Origin: a virus
IMG/VR virus record: IMGVR_UViG_3300020448_000030
Coordinates: 1 to 27,878 of that record
Strand: one strand, 5' to 3'
Length of the DNA: 27,878 bases
Below are positions 5,919-21,100 of the stretch, piece by piece. The position numbers and the translations under genes were made by a program. The notes below the pieces were generated by a model. The model saw nothing but the letters and a program-made list of their open reading frames with translations. It was not told the origin of the DNA and ran no database searches. Each line of letters begins with the position of its first letter. Positions within the stretch are counted from its first letter, which is position 1.

Positions 5919-6113
5919 ATGACAAGTATCAATAAAGTCTCATCGGCAATTGTTGCCCAGACTCCTCAATTTGTAGAGTCTGACTACCCTCTGTTTAACA
6001 GATTTCTTGAGTATTACTATCAATCTCAAGAGAAGACTGGTCTTGGTCAGAATATTCTAAACAATTTCCTTGGATACCTTGATATTGATAGATTAGATGT
6101 TGGTATATTAGAT
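5919..6113 (+). other. Giant protein: N-terminal helical docking segment
   Basis: Residues 1-65 read as helices: VSSAIVAQTPQFVESDYPLF, then FNRFLEYYYQSQEKTG and NILNNFLGYLDIDRLDV. The '..Q.P.FV..DYPLF..FLE.YY' pattern opens many marine T4-like phage proteins encoded just after gp6. I take it as the part that docks to gp6 in the wedge; that role is inferred from gene position. Confidence 0.6.
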
Positions 6114-9100
6114 GGTAAGACAAAATTAGTAGAAGCAATTGATATTACTAGCGACACAATCGTTGTAGAATCAATTGACCAGTTTTTAGAAAAGTCTGGA
6201 TCTATTCTCATAGGTAATGAAGTTATCTACTATGAGAGTATAACCAGTTCTCCAAACATTGCTCTTTCACCAGGTATTTCATATGACCAGGTAAAATTAA
6301 AGTGGGTAAATCTTTTTAGTCCTATTAGTCTCTTCGATGGCACTACTACTCAGTTTAATTTAACATCTCAGGATAATCCAATTGCACCTCCATCCGCACA
6401 ACATTTAATTGTGTCTGTGTATGGCGAGGTATTGACCCCTGTGACCGACTACACAGTGTCTGGAACAACTATTACCTATGCAACTGCTCCTAGAACAAAG
6501 ATTCCTTCTGATGATGCTATAAACACCTATATTACATACCTAGATGGTTTTGTAGAAAATCAGATTGTTGCACTCGATAATATTTCTAACTCCTTTGGTG
6601 AAGGTAAGACACAATTTAGAATAACACGTAATGGTATAGCATATGAACCAATTGTAGACGAATATGTAATTGCAATATACGACAAAAAATTATTAATACC
6701 TAAAGTAGATTACTTTATAGATGGTGCAGACTTTCTATTTGCTACCGCACCTACAAACGGTAGATTCTTATCATTATATTCTATAGAAGCACCTGTACCT
6801 TCTTTTGGTAGTGGTGCGGAAGGTTTTGCACGAGTAAATGATACAGGTCAACTTACAAGTATCTCAACTAACGTAAATGGTAGTAATTATAGATTTGAAT
6901 ATCCTCCAAAAGTTTCTATTAACACAACTACTGGATCTGGTGGTGCTGCACAAGCATTAGTAAACGGTATTAAGACCGTGACTCTACTTAATGGTGGTAA
7001 AGGGTATAGTGATACAAACCCTCCTGTTGTTCAAATAGAATCTCCTACAAAAACAGGTTCTACACAAGCAACACTAAAAGCAACAGTAACTAATGGTTCT
7101 GTTACTGCTGTAGAATTAACTGGATCGGGTTCTGGATATACATTTACACCTAGAATCACTTTCCGACAACCTGGCGGTGCTACAGTTGCCACTCCGACCG
7201 TTTCTCACTATCATGGTGGATCTGGTGGATCAATCACAGGTGGTTTAACAATTACTAATGCAGGATTTGGATATACAACCCCTCCTGCAGTGTATGTTGA
7301 CGAACCAACTGGAAATAATCCAATCAGAGCATCTTTCCAAACAGTTCTTGCTGCAGACGGAACTATTGCATCTATTACTACAATTAACGCAGGGCAAGGT
7401 TATACATCTGTTCCAAGAGTAGCAATAGTAGATCCTGTTGGTGCACAAGTATTACAAACAGTAGTTGATGGAGACGGAAGAGTTATTCGTATTGATATAC
7501 TTGACGGAGGAAGCGGGTATGATGAAGTTCCTTCCGTCTATATCGTTGATAATAGAGTAGATGGTACAGGAGCATATGCAGGTGGTACAGGTGCTACCGC
7601 AACTGCTGCAATATTCAATGGTTCGATTACAGATATTAACGTAAGTGCGTTTGGTAGTGGATATTCTGCTGCAAATCCTCCTTCTGTTGTAATTCAAGCA
7701 CCTACAAGTGCTGAAGCATCTGCGGAAATAGGTTTAAATGAGGTCACAGGATTTAAAGTCAATCAATCAGGTAAAGGATATAATAAAGCACAGTTTGTAG
7801 GATGTGCACGTGCTGCATCTGGTATCGTAGAATACACGGAAGATGGTAATGCAGTATTTTCTAATGATACTACTGCTGCAGCTGCCACTGTTGATACTGA
7901 GGTAAAATGTCTTGATGCTTTATTTGTAAAACGTTTACTAGACAAGTATACACAACAGTTCTTACCTGATGTACCAGAACTAGACTATAAGAAGATTGAT
8001 GTTCGTACAGCAATCAAAACTATTAAGGATTTCTACTCCGCAAAAGGTACATCATTCAGTATTGCGTACCTATTCAAGTTATTGTATGGTGAGACAGTAA
8101 GTATATCTTATCCAAAAGACCAGATTATCAAACCATCTGCAGCAACATGGTCTATTGATACTATTTTAAGAGCAACTAAGGTCTCTGGACTTGCTACAGA
8201 CATTCAAGATGGTCTTATACAACAGGAGGCAGACATTGCGGATCCTAATGTAAGAGCTGCATCTGCGTTAGTTGAAAACTATATTTCAATCAAAACATCT
8301 ACAGTAGAGATATTTGAACTTGTTCTATCAGAGGAAACTATTACAGGAACATTTACCGTACCTTATAAAACAAAACTTGCCGAACCATTAAATCAAACTG
8401 ACTCAATCATTACGGTTGACTCTACTATTGGGTGGCCAGAAAGAAACGGTGAATTTATAATTGGTTCAGGCACTACTACAGAATTAGTACAATATAAGGA
8501 AAAATCACTCAACCAGTTTATTGAGTGTACTCGTTCTGTAAACGGAGTTGTAGAGGACTGGGATTCTGCTACTGAAGTTGCATCAAACTTCCAAGTAAAG
8601 ATTAATAAAGACACACCACAAGAAGTTGTGATGAATGTTGTTGGTATTGTTGATGCACAACAAACAACTTTAACTGATACAGGTTCTTACTACTTACAAG
8701 GTGATAAACTAACAGTTTCTAAGTTAGGTGGTACTGGAACATCTCCTTTACTTACAACTTGGTTATACAACGTTAAAAAACTGATTACTGTTAGTGGTAT
8801 TACATTTGGCGGTGTAAATAATCAATCCGCAACTGTCACTTGTGCTAATAATCATGGTTTGTTGGTTGGAGATCAGGTCACAGTCTATGGTGCAAACCCA
8901 ATCATCTATAATGGAACATTTACTGTCACATCGAGAGATAGTGAGACAGTATTCCAGTATGCACTACCACAACCTGCATCAATCGTACCTCAGGGTAATA
9001 TTCTTGTATCTGTTGACTTAAACAAAGGTAAGTCTGATACCAGTACAATTTTAAATGCAGTAGGACCTTATACTACTAATATACAAAACTCATTCTTTAA

Positions 9101-12100
9101 TGATAATCATACTTATGTTGCATCAACTGGTATACCAAACTATTCTATAGGTCCTTTTCCTGGTTCTGCTCTTTTACCTGGCAACCAACGTAAATTAAAC
9201 AGATTCCCTGCAGTACCCACTACAATATCTACAAAGAATACTATTTCTTCAGGTCCTATTGGTACATGGGTGAATGGTGTTTCTGTATGGTCATATAAGT
9301 CAACACAAAGCAAAACTTTTGGTGCTATTACAAGTATTGCGATTACTAATGCAGGACAAGGTTATGATGCTGCATCTCCTCCTGTTATCACCATTTCTGG
9401 TGGTGGAGGAACTGGTGCTACTGCTAATGTTATAGTTAATGGTTCTATCTCTGAAATTACAGTCACAGCAGGTGGTTCTGGTTATACATCTTCTCCTCTA
9501 GTATCAATCGTTGGTGGAGGCGGTTCAGGAGCAGCAGCGACCGCTATTATTACTAAAGGTGCTGTAAGCCGTATTTTGATTAACTCTGGTGGTACAGGTT
9601 ATACTTCTCAACCTTCAATTACTATTGTTGGTGGAGGTGGAACGGGTGCTGCAGGTACTGCGAGTGTTAGAGGTCCTATTAATACTGTTAATATTACCAA
9701 TGGTGGTAGTTCTTATACCAGTGCTCCTACTGTAAGTCTATCCTCTGGTTCAGGAGCAGTGGCACAGCCGATTGTACAGAATGGTAGAATTATTTCTATT
9801 GCTATCATCTCTGCAGGTTCAGGATATACCACAGCACCTGAAGTTAGTATTCAAGGTGTTGGATTTGGTGCTGTTGCTCGTGCTACTATAGACACTGATG
9901 GTGAAAACGCAGGTAGAGTGACAAGTATTACTATTGTCAACCGTGGTATTGGATACGTTCAAGGAACTACTCTTATTAATATGACATCTGTTGGTCAAGA
10001 TGCAATCTTTACACCTTCAGTATTTAAGTGGACATATAACTTACAAGCAACATCTATATTAGACGCTGCTAAAGGTGGAGTATTTGAAGGATATAATAAT
10101 CAGTATGGTGGTGAATACGCTCACATATCAAATCCACAAAAATTACGTTTCATTCTTGGTGATAATTTACAAGAGGCAGTTGCAGGAACTATTACTGAAC
10201 AAGAAACACAACTACAACACTCTCCTATTATTGGTTGGGCATTTGATGGAAACCCAATCTACGGTCCTTATGGATATACTGATCCAACTGACCAGTCATC
10301 TGAAATTACAAGATTAAGAACTTCATATAGAGTTCAACCTGCTCTTGTACAAACTTCAAATAATCCATCTCCTGTAAGAACTGCAGGTCCTCTACTATCT
10401 TCTGAAGCAGCAGGTAATTTTGTTGAAGATTATGAGTATGTTTTCAACCTTGGTGATCTAGATCAGTACAATGGTAGATTTTGTAAAACACCTGACTACC
10501 CTACAGGTAGATACTGCTATTTTGTCACTATAGATGCTACAGAGGCAGGTAATCCAGAATTCCCTTATGTCTTAGGTCCTAGTTTTAACTCTGTTGTTGA
10601 TACATGGAACTTAAGTACAAGTGCAGTACAGCAAAATATTCCAACTGGTGTTGTAAGATATCGTGACCCATATGAGAATGTTGATATTGATGTTGAAAGA
10701 GCACCTAATGCTTCCACAAATGCTCTAACAACTGAAGATGGTGCAATACTACTCTTTGATCCAGAAGATACTAATAGAGATGGACAGATAGACGCTGAAG
10801 AATCAGCAGAAATTAATCTAGGTCAATTATTTGAAGAATCACCTCTACAACTCTTCGATTACTTCCCTAAAGTTAGATTTGACTCAAAAGTTGATATTGA
10901 GGTAGAAACAACTAATAAATTTGAAGATGCTAACGTCACTGGATTTACTATTGAAAACGCAGGTCAATCATATCAGGTAAATGATAGATTAGTTTTTGAT
11001 AATACAAACACTGGTGGTGATGGTGCTTCTGCACGTGTATCTCGTATTAAAGGAGAAACAGTTTCAGCATATACTTTTGAGAGTATAAGTGGTAATAACT
11101 TTGGTGTTCTAACAACTTCTAATCCTCATAACTTATCTGCAGGTGATAGTATATTTGTTGACTATACACCTGTAATGGACAATACAAATAAACAGTTTAC
11201 TGTTCGTCAATACAAGGGTATAGAAGAAATACAAATTACACAGACTGGTTCTGGATATAACACTGATATTCCTCCTACAATAATTATTGATAGCACTAGC
11301 GGTCAAGATGGTGAGTTGCAAGCAGTTGTATCAAGTGTAGGATCTATTGATACTGTTAATATTATTAATTCTGGTTCTGGATACTCATCTAACCCAAGAG
11401 TTATACTTTCACATCCACAGATCTTTAAAAAAGCAGATTACTATCTATCATTCATTAATAATAACAATTATGTCAAAGTCAATGATACCTTCGTTAACGA
11501 TAACAAGGAAGTATTCATCTGTGGTAAAACAAAAGACTCAAGTGGCAACGTCGTTGCATTCGTTTCTAAATTATCAGCAACTGGTGTTAAAGAATGGTCA
11601 AAAACTCTTGAACTCTCTGGTGGATTAAATTACGCAGAGTTTAACTCAGTATATGTTGATGGTAATGATGTTTGGGTTGTAGGTATCAATAAACCTAATA
11701 GTAGCATTCTTGATGCATATAATCCTGATGTAATCCTTTGTAAGTATACACAGGCAGCAAACGGTCTAAGTGCCACACTTTCTTTCCAAAAAGCATATGC
11801 AGGTATCTCTGGTGGTACTCGTGCTGATCATATTACAATAATCAAAAAGTATAGTGATACTCGTTATATAATCGGTGGTTATACAAATACAAACTCTGCA
11901 AATCCTGATGATGCCTTTATAGCATCTATTGATACTACAGGTAATTTTGCTATTAAGAGAAAATTTGCTTCTGCAAATAAATCTGAAAGAATTACTGATA
12001 TTATCTGTAATTATAACCAAACAACAGGTTCACAAGATGTTTACTTCTGTATGGAGACTGCATCTACAGTCAATGCTTTAGATGTTGATGTTGCTGTTGG

Positions 12101-15100
12101 TAAGTGTCAGATTGGAATCAATGCTATTACTGTTGACTGGATCAATACTTATGCTAATTCTTTACATTCTATGATAGACACTAGCATTGCCATAGATGAG
12201 TTTAATGAAATTTATATCAATGCTACATGTAGACAAAAAGCAAACGATACTGATAGAGATAGTATTTGGGTTGGTAAGATTGATAGTGCAGGTACATTAA
12301 TATGGAACTATCGTTATCTAACACCAGGTAGAGATGTCACATGTGCAGGTAAGTCTGCTATTGATTTATTTGGTGATCTTAATATTGCATATACTAGAGA
12401 TAATAATACTAATGAGTATAAGACTGTTGATGTATTGAAGATTGGATATAATGGTGTAATCAAAAATCATACAACTACAGAATTTACTGCAGATAATATA
12501 GAAGGTTTACAAATTCATGGATTAGATGTTGATACATCTGGTGATGTTCATACATTTGGTCAGACTTATTGGAACAGAAATGAGTTTGTTATACCATTTA
12601 CATCTAGTGCAGTCACAGATACTACAGGTCATTATACTCCTACTCTAACTCAAACAGGAGATTCTCTTAGTTATGATGCATCAAATGGTTGGGCAAAAAT
12701 TCTTGGTGCACAAACATCAGCACCAACTGTATGGACAAATACTAATATTAAGTTTGCAGGTTCAGACTTAGGACAAAAACTTGCAGGTGATTGGACTCTA
12801 GAATTCCTTATATTTAAGGATGCTACAAACAGTAATGTATTCTCCCAGCCTAAAGAGACATTAATCGCTATAGGTGATGCTACAGTATCTACTGGTGGAC
12901 TACATTTATTCTATGATCAGTCTTCTGCAGGTCCGAGTGGTCCTTTGACAATGACTATCACTAATAGTAGTACAAGTATTAACTCTGCAGGTAGTTCTCT
13001 AACATCATCTCAAACAAACTTATATGCTGATAATACATGGCAAGCAATAGCAGTCACTAAGAGTGGTGATACATTTAAGGCATATGTAAATGGAATTGAA
13101 GTTCTTACTGGTACTATATCAGGAACATCATTAGGTGCTAAAGATCTATACATTGGTAATATTCCTGGTGCGAATGGTACATTAGGTCAGTTTAGATCTA
13201 ATGAACAAGGTCAATTCCATATAGATCACTTACGTTTAAGAAATAGAGCAGTCACACCAACAGTTCCTAGTGATATTCTTGCACTACCTACTGCAGGTGC
13301 GTATGGTCTTACATATAACTGGGTTGATGATGCGTGGTTTGCAGATCATATGAGTCGTTATGATTATATTGAATATGCAGGATTTGGTATTAAGAGTGAT
13401 AGAAATGCTGATGCAGCAAGATTAGGAAATCAAGGTAAGAAACCTACTACTGGTATAACTTTTACAAGAACTGCTGTGACTCCTGTTATTGGTTCACCTC
13501 TTACTATCAATGTAAATGGTTATGCTCTTGGAGATGCAGGTTATCAATCATTAGACTTTGATGATAGCACTACAACTATGACTGAGGACACTGAGACTTT
13601 AACTCATGTTCAAGATATTTGGAGTTCTAGAACTGCTACTGTTCCTTCACCAGGTTCACAAAAACTAAAAGTAACTGCAGTTGTCAAAGACAGATACTAC
13701 TTTAAAGTCACACCCACAATTAAAATTGATAATGTTCAAGCATTGACTGTTAATCAATCATTTAATTTTTCTGTTGGTTCTAAATTAGTATTAAAAAATG
13801 ATTCTGGTCAATTTGTTAATAGTGGTTATATTATTAGAAAAGATGATGAAAATAATATTGTATACTTAGCAGTTAATAATAATGCATGGAGTAATGATCT
13901 AAACACTGGTCAATTATCTACTGAACAATTTAATGAGCAAAGTAATTATGGTATTACTGGTGCAATACCTAATGATATTAATGAAATATCAAATTATACT
14001 TTTGCAGAAATTAATAATCAAACACCTGGTACATTTATTATTAATCTAGATGGTTTTGATTTAGACGGTACAGTAGCAGATATACCTGCAACCATTGCTT
14101 TAAGTGCAGCAGGTACAGGTTATCCTAATACTGGTGATAGCGTTGCAACAACTACAACAAATGGTGAAGCATCTGGATTATTAGTTGACTACACTGCATC
14201 TGGTGGTGTCATACAATCTATCTCTATAGATTCAGGTGGAGCTGCAGGATCTGGATATAAAGTTGGAGATGAAGTAGTAGTTAGTGGTGGTAATGGTGAT
14301 GCTAAGTTTACTATCAACTCTACTACAGGTAATCTAGACTCATTTGCAACATTCAAACCATATGCTGATGAAGATTACTCTGTAAGAATAGATCAAGTTT
14401 CTGGATCATCTGCATATATTGTTGGATCTGTAGTCACTATAGGTTCTGGTGCAATTACATGGAATAGCGATTACTCTCAAGCAACAATCAGTGGATTAAC
14501 AGGTGTTCTTAAAATTACTCTAGTTGCTAATCTAACTAAGATTCTTCAAGCAACTGCTGTAGCAAATAGTGATGAAGTGTATGTTATTACAAGTACAAGT
14601 CATTATCTAGATGCAGGTGATATGATATATGTTGATGGCAACCCAACACAAACTATTGGTGCCACTTCATATGATGAATATGATGGTGCATTCGCTGTAC
14701 AGACTGTTGTAAGTCCTCTTGAATTTACTTACAAGTTAAAGACAGCTGCTCTAACTGCTCCTGCTACATCAGCATCTGCTGTAAGTATCTTTATTAAATC
14801 ACCTACATTAAAAATGTATTATGGTCATCAGTATCTGTTTGATCTTAGTCATTCATCTATGGCAGGTGGAAACTTATCATTTGCAAAAGATAATTTATAC
14901 AAACTTGAATATTCATTCAACTCTATAGAAAGAGTTGGTACACCTGGTGTTACTGGTGGTGGACAACCAACTCCTACAGTAAAGCTTAAAGTTGATAGAA
15001 GTATAGTAACAAATATATCATACTATTTCGATCCATCAAGAACAGGCACTGACAGCCCAGTGGTACCTGGTAGCTACCTTGATGTTGTAGATTCTCCATA

Positions 15101-18100
15101 TAACGGAACATTTGAGATTAGTTCTATTGCAGGTGCTACTATTACTAAGGGTGCTGATATACTTAAGTTCCCACTTGCTAATGAACCAGAAGGTGCTGCT
15201 ACTATATCACAAGCAACTTACACAACAAGTTCTATTAAAGCAGTTGGTGCTATTGGTGATATTCGTATTGTTAATCCTGGTGGTTTCTATACTAAGTTGC
15301 CTATTGTTAGTGGTATTACATCAAGTAGACAAATTGAAAGAGTGCAGATTAATGCACCAGGTACTGAATATGCAGTTGGAACTTATAATGGAGTATCTAT
15401 CGGTGGTGATGGTGAAGGTGGATTTGTTTCTATCACTGTTGCAGATGGAACTGATGCAGAAGGGTCAACAATTCCTGGACAAATTAATAATGTAGTTGTT
15501 ACATCACCAGGTAAAAATTATACTACTGCAACAATTGATATTAACGCTATACCTGGCATACTTGGAACTGGATTGACTGGATCTGGTGCTGAATTAGTAG
15601 TTGTTATACCATCGGCAGGTACAGGAGCATCTGTGTTTACCAAGGGTGCAAATGTTGGTAAGATTAAGAAACTTAAGAACAATAATTTTGGTTATGATTA
15701 TCCACATGACTACACACTACGCCCTGAAATATCATTCCCAATAAACGCACAGCTTACTTCTACAAGCATACTTGATAGTATTACTATTACAGATCCAGGT
15801 ACTGGATATTCACAGGCACCTGCTGTTGTTATCACTGGTGGTGGAGGTTCTGGTGCTGTTGCTGAAGCAACAATTAAGAATGGTAGATTAGATGTTATTA
15901 TTGTTAAAGATCCTGGTGCAGGATACTCATCAACTCCTACAGTCAATCTAAGATCTTCATTTAACTATGTTATAAACCTTGACTTAGGATTATTACAATT
16001 TGCTTTCCCACATGGTATTGCAAATGGTGCTGAAGTCACATTAAATGTTGTTGATACTGGTGATGGTGCTGATTTCCCATTATCAGCTGGTGCGGTTGGT
16101 AGATTGAATGGAAGTACAACTTATTATGCTATATCTGGTACTGCAAACTCACTAGAAGATGATCAGTTAAAACTCGCTATTACTGCTGCTAACGCTTCAC
16201 TTGGTGATGCTCTATCATTCTCTAACGCAGGTACAGGTCGTCAACAAGTATTAACTGAATCATTTGGTGGTTCTGCTACTGCAAATGTCATTACATCAAC
16301 ATTCTTAGAAGGAGAACTTGTATATCAAGGTGATTCACTTGCTACTGCAACTGCACAGGGATTTGTTTCTACTAACTCTGGTTGGCAAGTAGGTCCTAGA
16401 GTTCTTAAGATTGTTGATTATACTGGAGATTTTGCAGAGAATCAAAGAATTACTGGTGTTATATCTAAATCTTCTGGTATTATTACTGATCTTAAGATTG
16501 CTCGTGGTGTTCTTGAAATTGGATCTATTACTAGAACTACAGGTCAGTTTATTGATGATGTTGGTAAACCATCTGAGATTATTCAGAAGATTCAAGACTC
16601 TTACTATTATCAAGACTTCTCTTATGCTGTTAAGTCTTCTACATCTATCAGTGAATGGAAAGAGATTCTAATTAAGAACGTTCACCCTGCATCATTTAAA
16701 GTATTTGGTGAACTTAACTTAAACGAGTATGGATTTATTCCTAACAAAGAGACATTCTTCTCTTTAACTAAATCTGTTGAATTAGCACAAGAAGCAATAG
16801 TTCCTAATATACAAAACTTTGCTCTTGTAGAACCTGTTTATACTGCATTCAATAATACTGAGGTATTATTCAGACAGAAACGATTAACTTCTTCTGAGAA
16901 TATTCTAACATCTGTTGTACAAAGAATTGATGATATATCAACTTTATTCGATGGTGAAAGAACTTCATTCCCACTACAAGTTAATCAAACTAATATTGTT
17001 GCTAACGCAAATCAGTTAATGATTGTGCTTAATGGTGTTGTACAAACACCTGGTACTGCATTCTCAATCCAACAGGATTCTATAGTATTTGTTGAACCAC
17101 CACAACCTCCTGCTAGTGTCAAATATGTAAACGTCACTATTAATCTTATACAAACAGTTGATCTTACATTTACTAATATCAGTGGTATTTTCCCTAATAT
17201 TGGTAATACTGTTGTAGGTACTTCATCTGGTGCTCGTCTAACGGTTACTAAAGTGACTGGTAATACTATTACTGGTTTTATAACTCAAGGATCATTTATA
17301 TTACCTACTGCAGGTGGCGGTGGTGAATTATGTACAGTTGGTGCTACTGGATTCTCTGCTAATATTGCTACAAGAACTGTTGATATAAACATCAATAATG
17401 TCACTACTGGAAACTTCCCTGCTACTGCAGATATAACTGCAGGTACAGTCTTTACAGGTGGAACATCTGGTGCTCAGTTAACAATCACACAAATTGTTGG
17501 TACTACTATATCAGGAACAGTCACTTTAGGTAATTTCCAAGCAAATGAAATTATAACTGCTACCTTATCTGGTGGAGCAGCGTTCTCTGGTACAACTTAT
17601 ACTGTAACTGGTGGTGTTGCTAGTGGTGGACTATTCATATTTGGTGAGCAAGTCACTAACTTTGATGGTGATACTGCAAAAGTTGAACAAGTTAACTTAC
17701 AGACAGGTCAAGAGACACCTCTTGCACAACTTCGTTATACTGTTGGTTTATCTACAACTTCTATAGAAGTAGTAGCATACAGAACTGATAATACTGCTGC
17801 TGATGCAGTTGTCCCAGCTGGAACATTTACAGCAGGTAAAAATTATCAATTTGGATCTGAAATTGTATTAGTATCTGCTATTACACAAGGTAGTAATTCT
17901 ACAACTCTTACTGTGACCAGAGCACAGAATGGTACTACTGCAGTTTCACACCAAGAAGATGTTCCTGTATATGGTACTGACATATCAGTCACAAATAGTT
18001 TAACTTTAAGTAAGACTGCAGGTACATATCAGTCTACACCAGGTCTATTCGATATCCAACTTAATGACTATATTATTGCTGCACAATCAGGTGTTGTGGC

Positions 18101-21100
18101 ACAGGTTACTGCGTCAAGTGTATATCAAGATCCTACAACTAATGAGTTTATTGGACAGGTTAACATATCACCAGGATCATCATTCTTTGGTTTACTATTC
18201 AACAGAATTACATCACAGACATATCCAAACGTTGTTCTTGATAACATTGCTAATTCTTCAGTTAATATTGTTAACTATACAGATAATAATACTCCATTCA
18301 ATGAAAACTTCCCTGCTAACGAGCAAATTAATAACTATGTAATTACATATGATAATTCTAGTGGTGCATTAACAGAAGGAGAGGATATTAGAAATTACAA
18401 GATAGAATATGGTAATTCTAATGGAGACTTTGATTCTGCAGAAGATGCCAAGATACGTAAATTAACATTTACAAATCAAAAAGGAACTGGATTCTTTGTA
18501 GCAGGTCAAAATATTAGAATTGGTTCTCTATCAGAAGGTGAAGGAACTAAAGCAGAAGTTGTTGGATATAGTCAGGCAAGAAAAACAGTATATCTTGGTA
18601 AGATTGGTAGATGTCAATATAATGGTCAAGATATTCATTCTATTGCATTTACAGGCAATGCACAGATATCTACTGGTTCATTTAAGTTTGGTGGATCATC
18701 ACTGTTATTAGATGGTACAGGAGATTATGTAAATGTTGTTTCTTCTAGTGAATTTGCTTGGGGAACTGGTGCATTTACTATAGAGTTCTGGGTTAATCCT
18801 GGTTCTGCAGCAATATCTGGAACTGCAACTCTATTAGATCAAAGAGAAAACGCAACTGAAGTTGCTGCCAGAATTTATCTAGAGGCAGCTCAGATTCGTT
18901 ATAATGTAAATGGATCAGATCTTGTCACATCTGGTGCTACTACTCTTAACAACGCTACATGGTATCATGTTGCTATCGTTAGATCTGGTTCAACTACTAA
19001 GATTTGGTTAAATGGTGTTGAGGTAGGAACTGGAACTGATAGTAGCAACTTTGCTGCTAAACCAATTAGAGTTGGTATGGATTATAATGGTGCTAATGGA
19101 TTTACAGGATATATTGATGAATTAAGAGTATCTAATACCAACCGTTATACCTCAGCATTTACTTCTCAAACTGGAATACATCAAGGTGATACAAACTCTA
19201 AGTTATTAGTACATTTTGATGGAACTAATGGTCAAACATATACAGAAGATTGGTCTGGTTTTGTCACTCCTGCTATTGGAGATGAGTTTAACAATGACTC
19301 AATATTAGAAACATCTCGTACTACTGGTGCACCAGCTGGATTTGTTGGTAGAACACACAGATACTTAAATGCTGCTGATGATATTTTATTAAACAAAGAA
19401 CTTATAAAAGCAGAAGCGTTATACATCATGAAGCAGGTATTCCCTGCACATACTGTTAAAGGTGGAGATAGTGTTCAATTAGCAAGACTTGAAGTTCTTA
19501 TACAAGCATTAGCAGACGATCTTCGTAATGGTAGTAATAGTCATATTTGGACTACATCAGCATCTTACATTAACAGAACAACAAATCCAATATCAATAGC
19601 AACAGGAACTATTGAGGGTGATGTTCCACAAGAAGTATTTGCAACTGAAATTGTAGAGAAGATATCTAAATTTATTATTAATAATGTTCCTTGGCATATT
19701 CAAGATACAAGTCATTCATTTACACAGATATATGATGGAACTCTAAAAGATTCTGATTATCCATCAGCTGTAAACTTTACTCCTACAGGTGCAACATATA
19801 ATCCTGCTACTGGTGATATGGTTCTTACTAGCAACAGTCATGGATTACTTTCACCTCGTGAAATAACTGCATCAAATGCAGGATACACTGCTACCACTGG
19901 TGTTTTGACAATCACATCTAACAGTCATGATCTTCAGACTGGTGATAGAATTAAATTGAAACCAAACTCTATTACCATGACATGTACATCTGATGGTAAT
20001 ACAGTATCACAATCTTATCCTCGTCCTGATGATCCAGCTGGACAGGGCTGGATGGAAGTCACTAGAATTGATGCTAATAACTTTAGTATTAATGTTGGTA
20101 AATCTCCTACTGTAAATTACACAGTGACAGATGGTACTTATGATGGTGAGACTGGATTCTTAACAATGGATATTGGAGACAATGATCTAAGAACTGGTTG
20201 GAAATATACACCTGAGGGAATTGCTTATAATCCATCAACAGGTGTGATGACAATTACTATTGCCAATCATGGATTCTATGTCGGTGATAGAGTAATGTTT
20301 GGTGTAAATTCATTAGTCTTTACATGTGGTCAAGATAGTAATGCTACAGATCATGCATATCCTAGAATTACTGATCCTTACTATAACAAGTGGATTGCAA
20401 TAGGCAACGTCACTACAAATACATTTACTGTAAACGTAGGTACTTCAAGTAATACTACAACTCATGTATTTAAGTATGCACTACCTAATTCAATGGTTCG
20501 TTCTGGAGAAACTCTAAGACTTTCCAAAGATGCAGTATCATTTAAGTGCTCACAAGATAACTTCAGAACTATACACTCTTATCCAAGAACTGACGATCCT
20601 GGCTATAATACATCATTACCAATTTGGACTAACGGTACTACATTCACTGCATCAAATGCAAACTACAATGCTGCAACTGGTGAGATGGTCATTACCAGTA
20701 ATGCACATGGACTTACACTTACTGATGAAGTTAGAATTGAATTAAATTCTCTAACATTTGCATGTACTAAAGATGGTAATAAGACAACTCACTCTTATCC
20801 TAGAGCAACTGATCCTGCTGCACAAAGATGGTTAAGAATAGAATCTAAGACAGATAATACATTTACAGTTAATGTTGGCATAGGTGCTGTTGCTGATCAG
20901 TATGTTCATACATTTGTTTCTGCTCTTGAGAACGGTCTTACTAAGAGAGATAATACAATCACAGTTAATATTGGTAAATCACCAACAGTCAATTACCAAC
21001 CTCAATCAGGAACATATAATGCTACCACAGGTGCACTTGAGATAAACATTGGAAGTCATAGTCTTCCTGCTCCAACAACACATACAGTCACAGATGCAAA

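Noticed and set aside
10773-10802. A paired EF-hand or full dockerin domain
   Set aside because: Only one complete loop is visible; no second DxNxDG loop was found within 40 residues.
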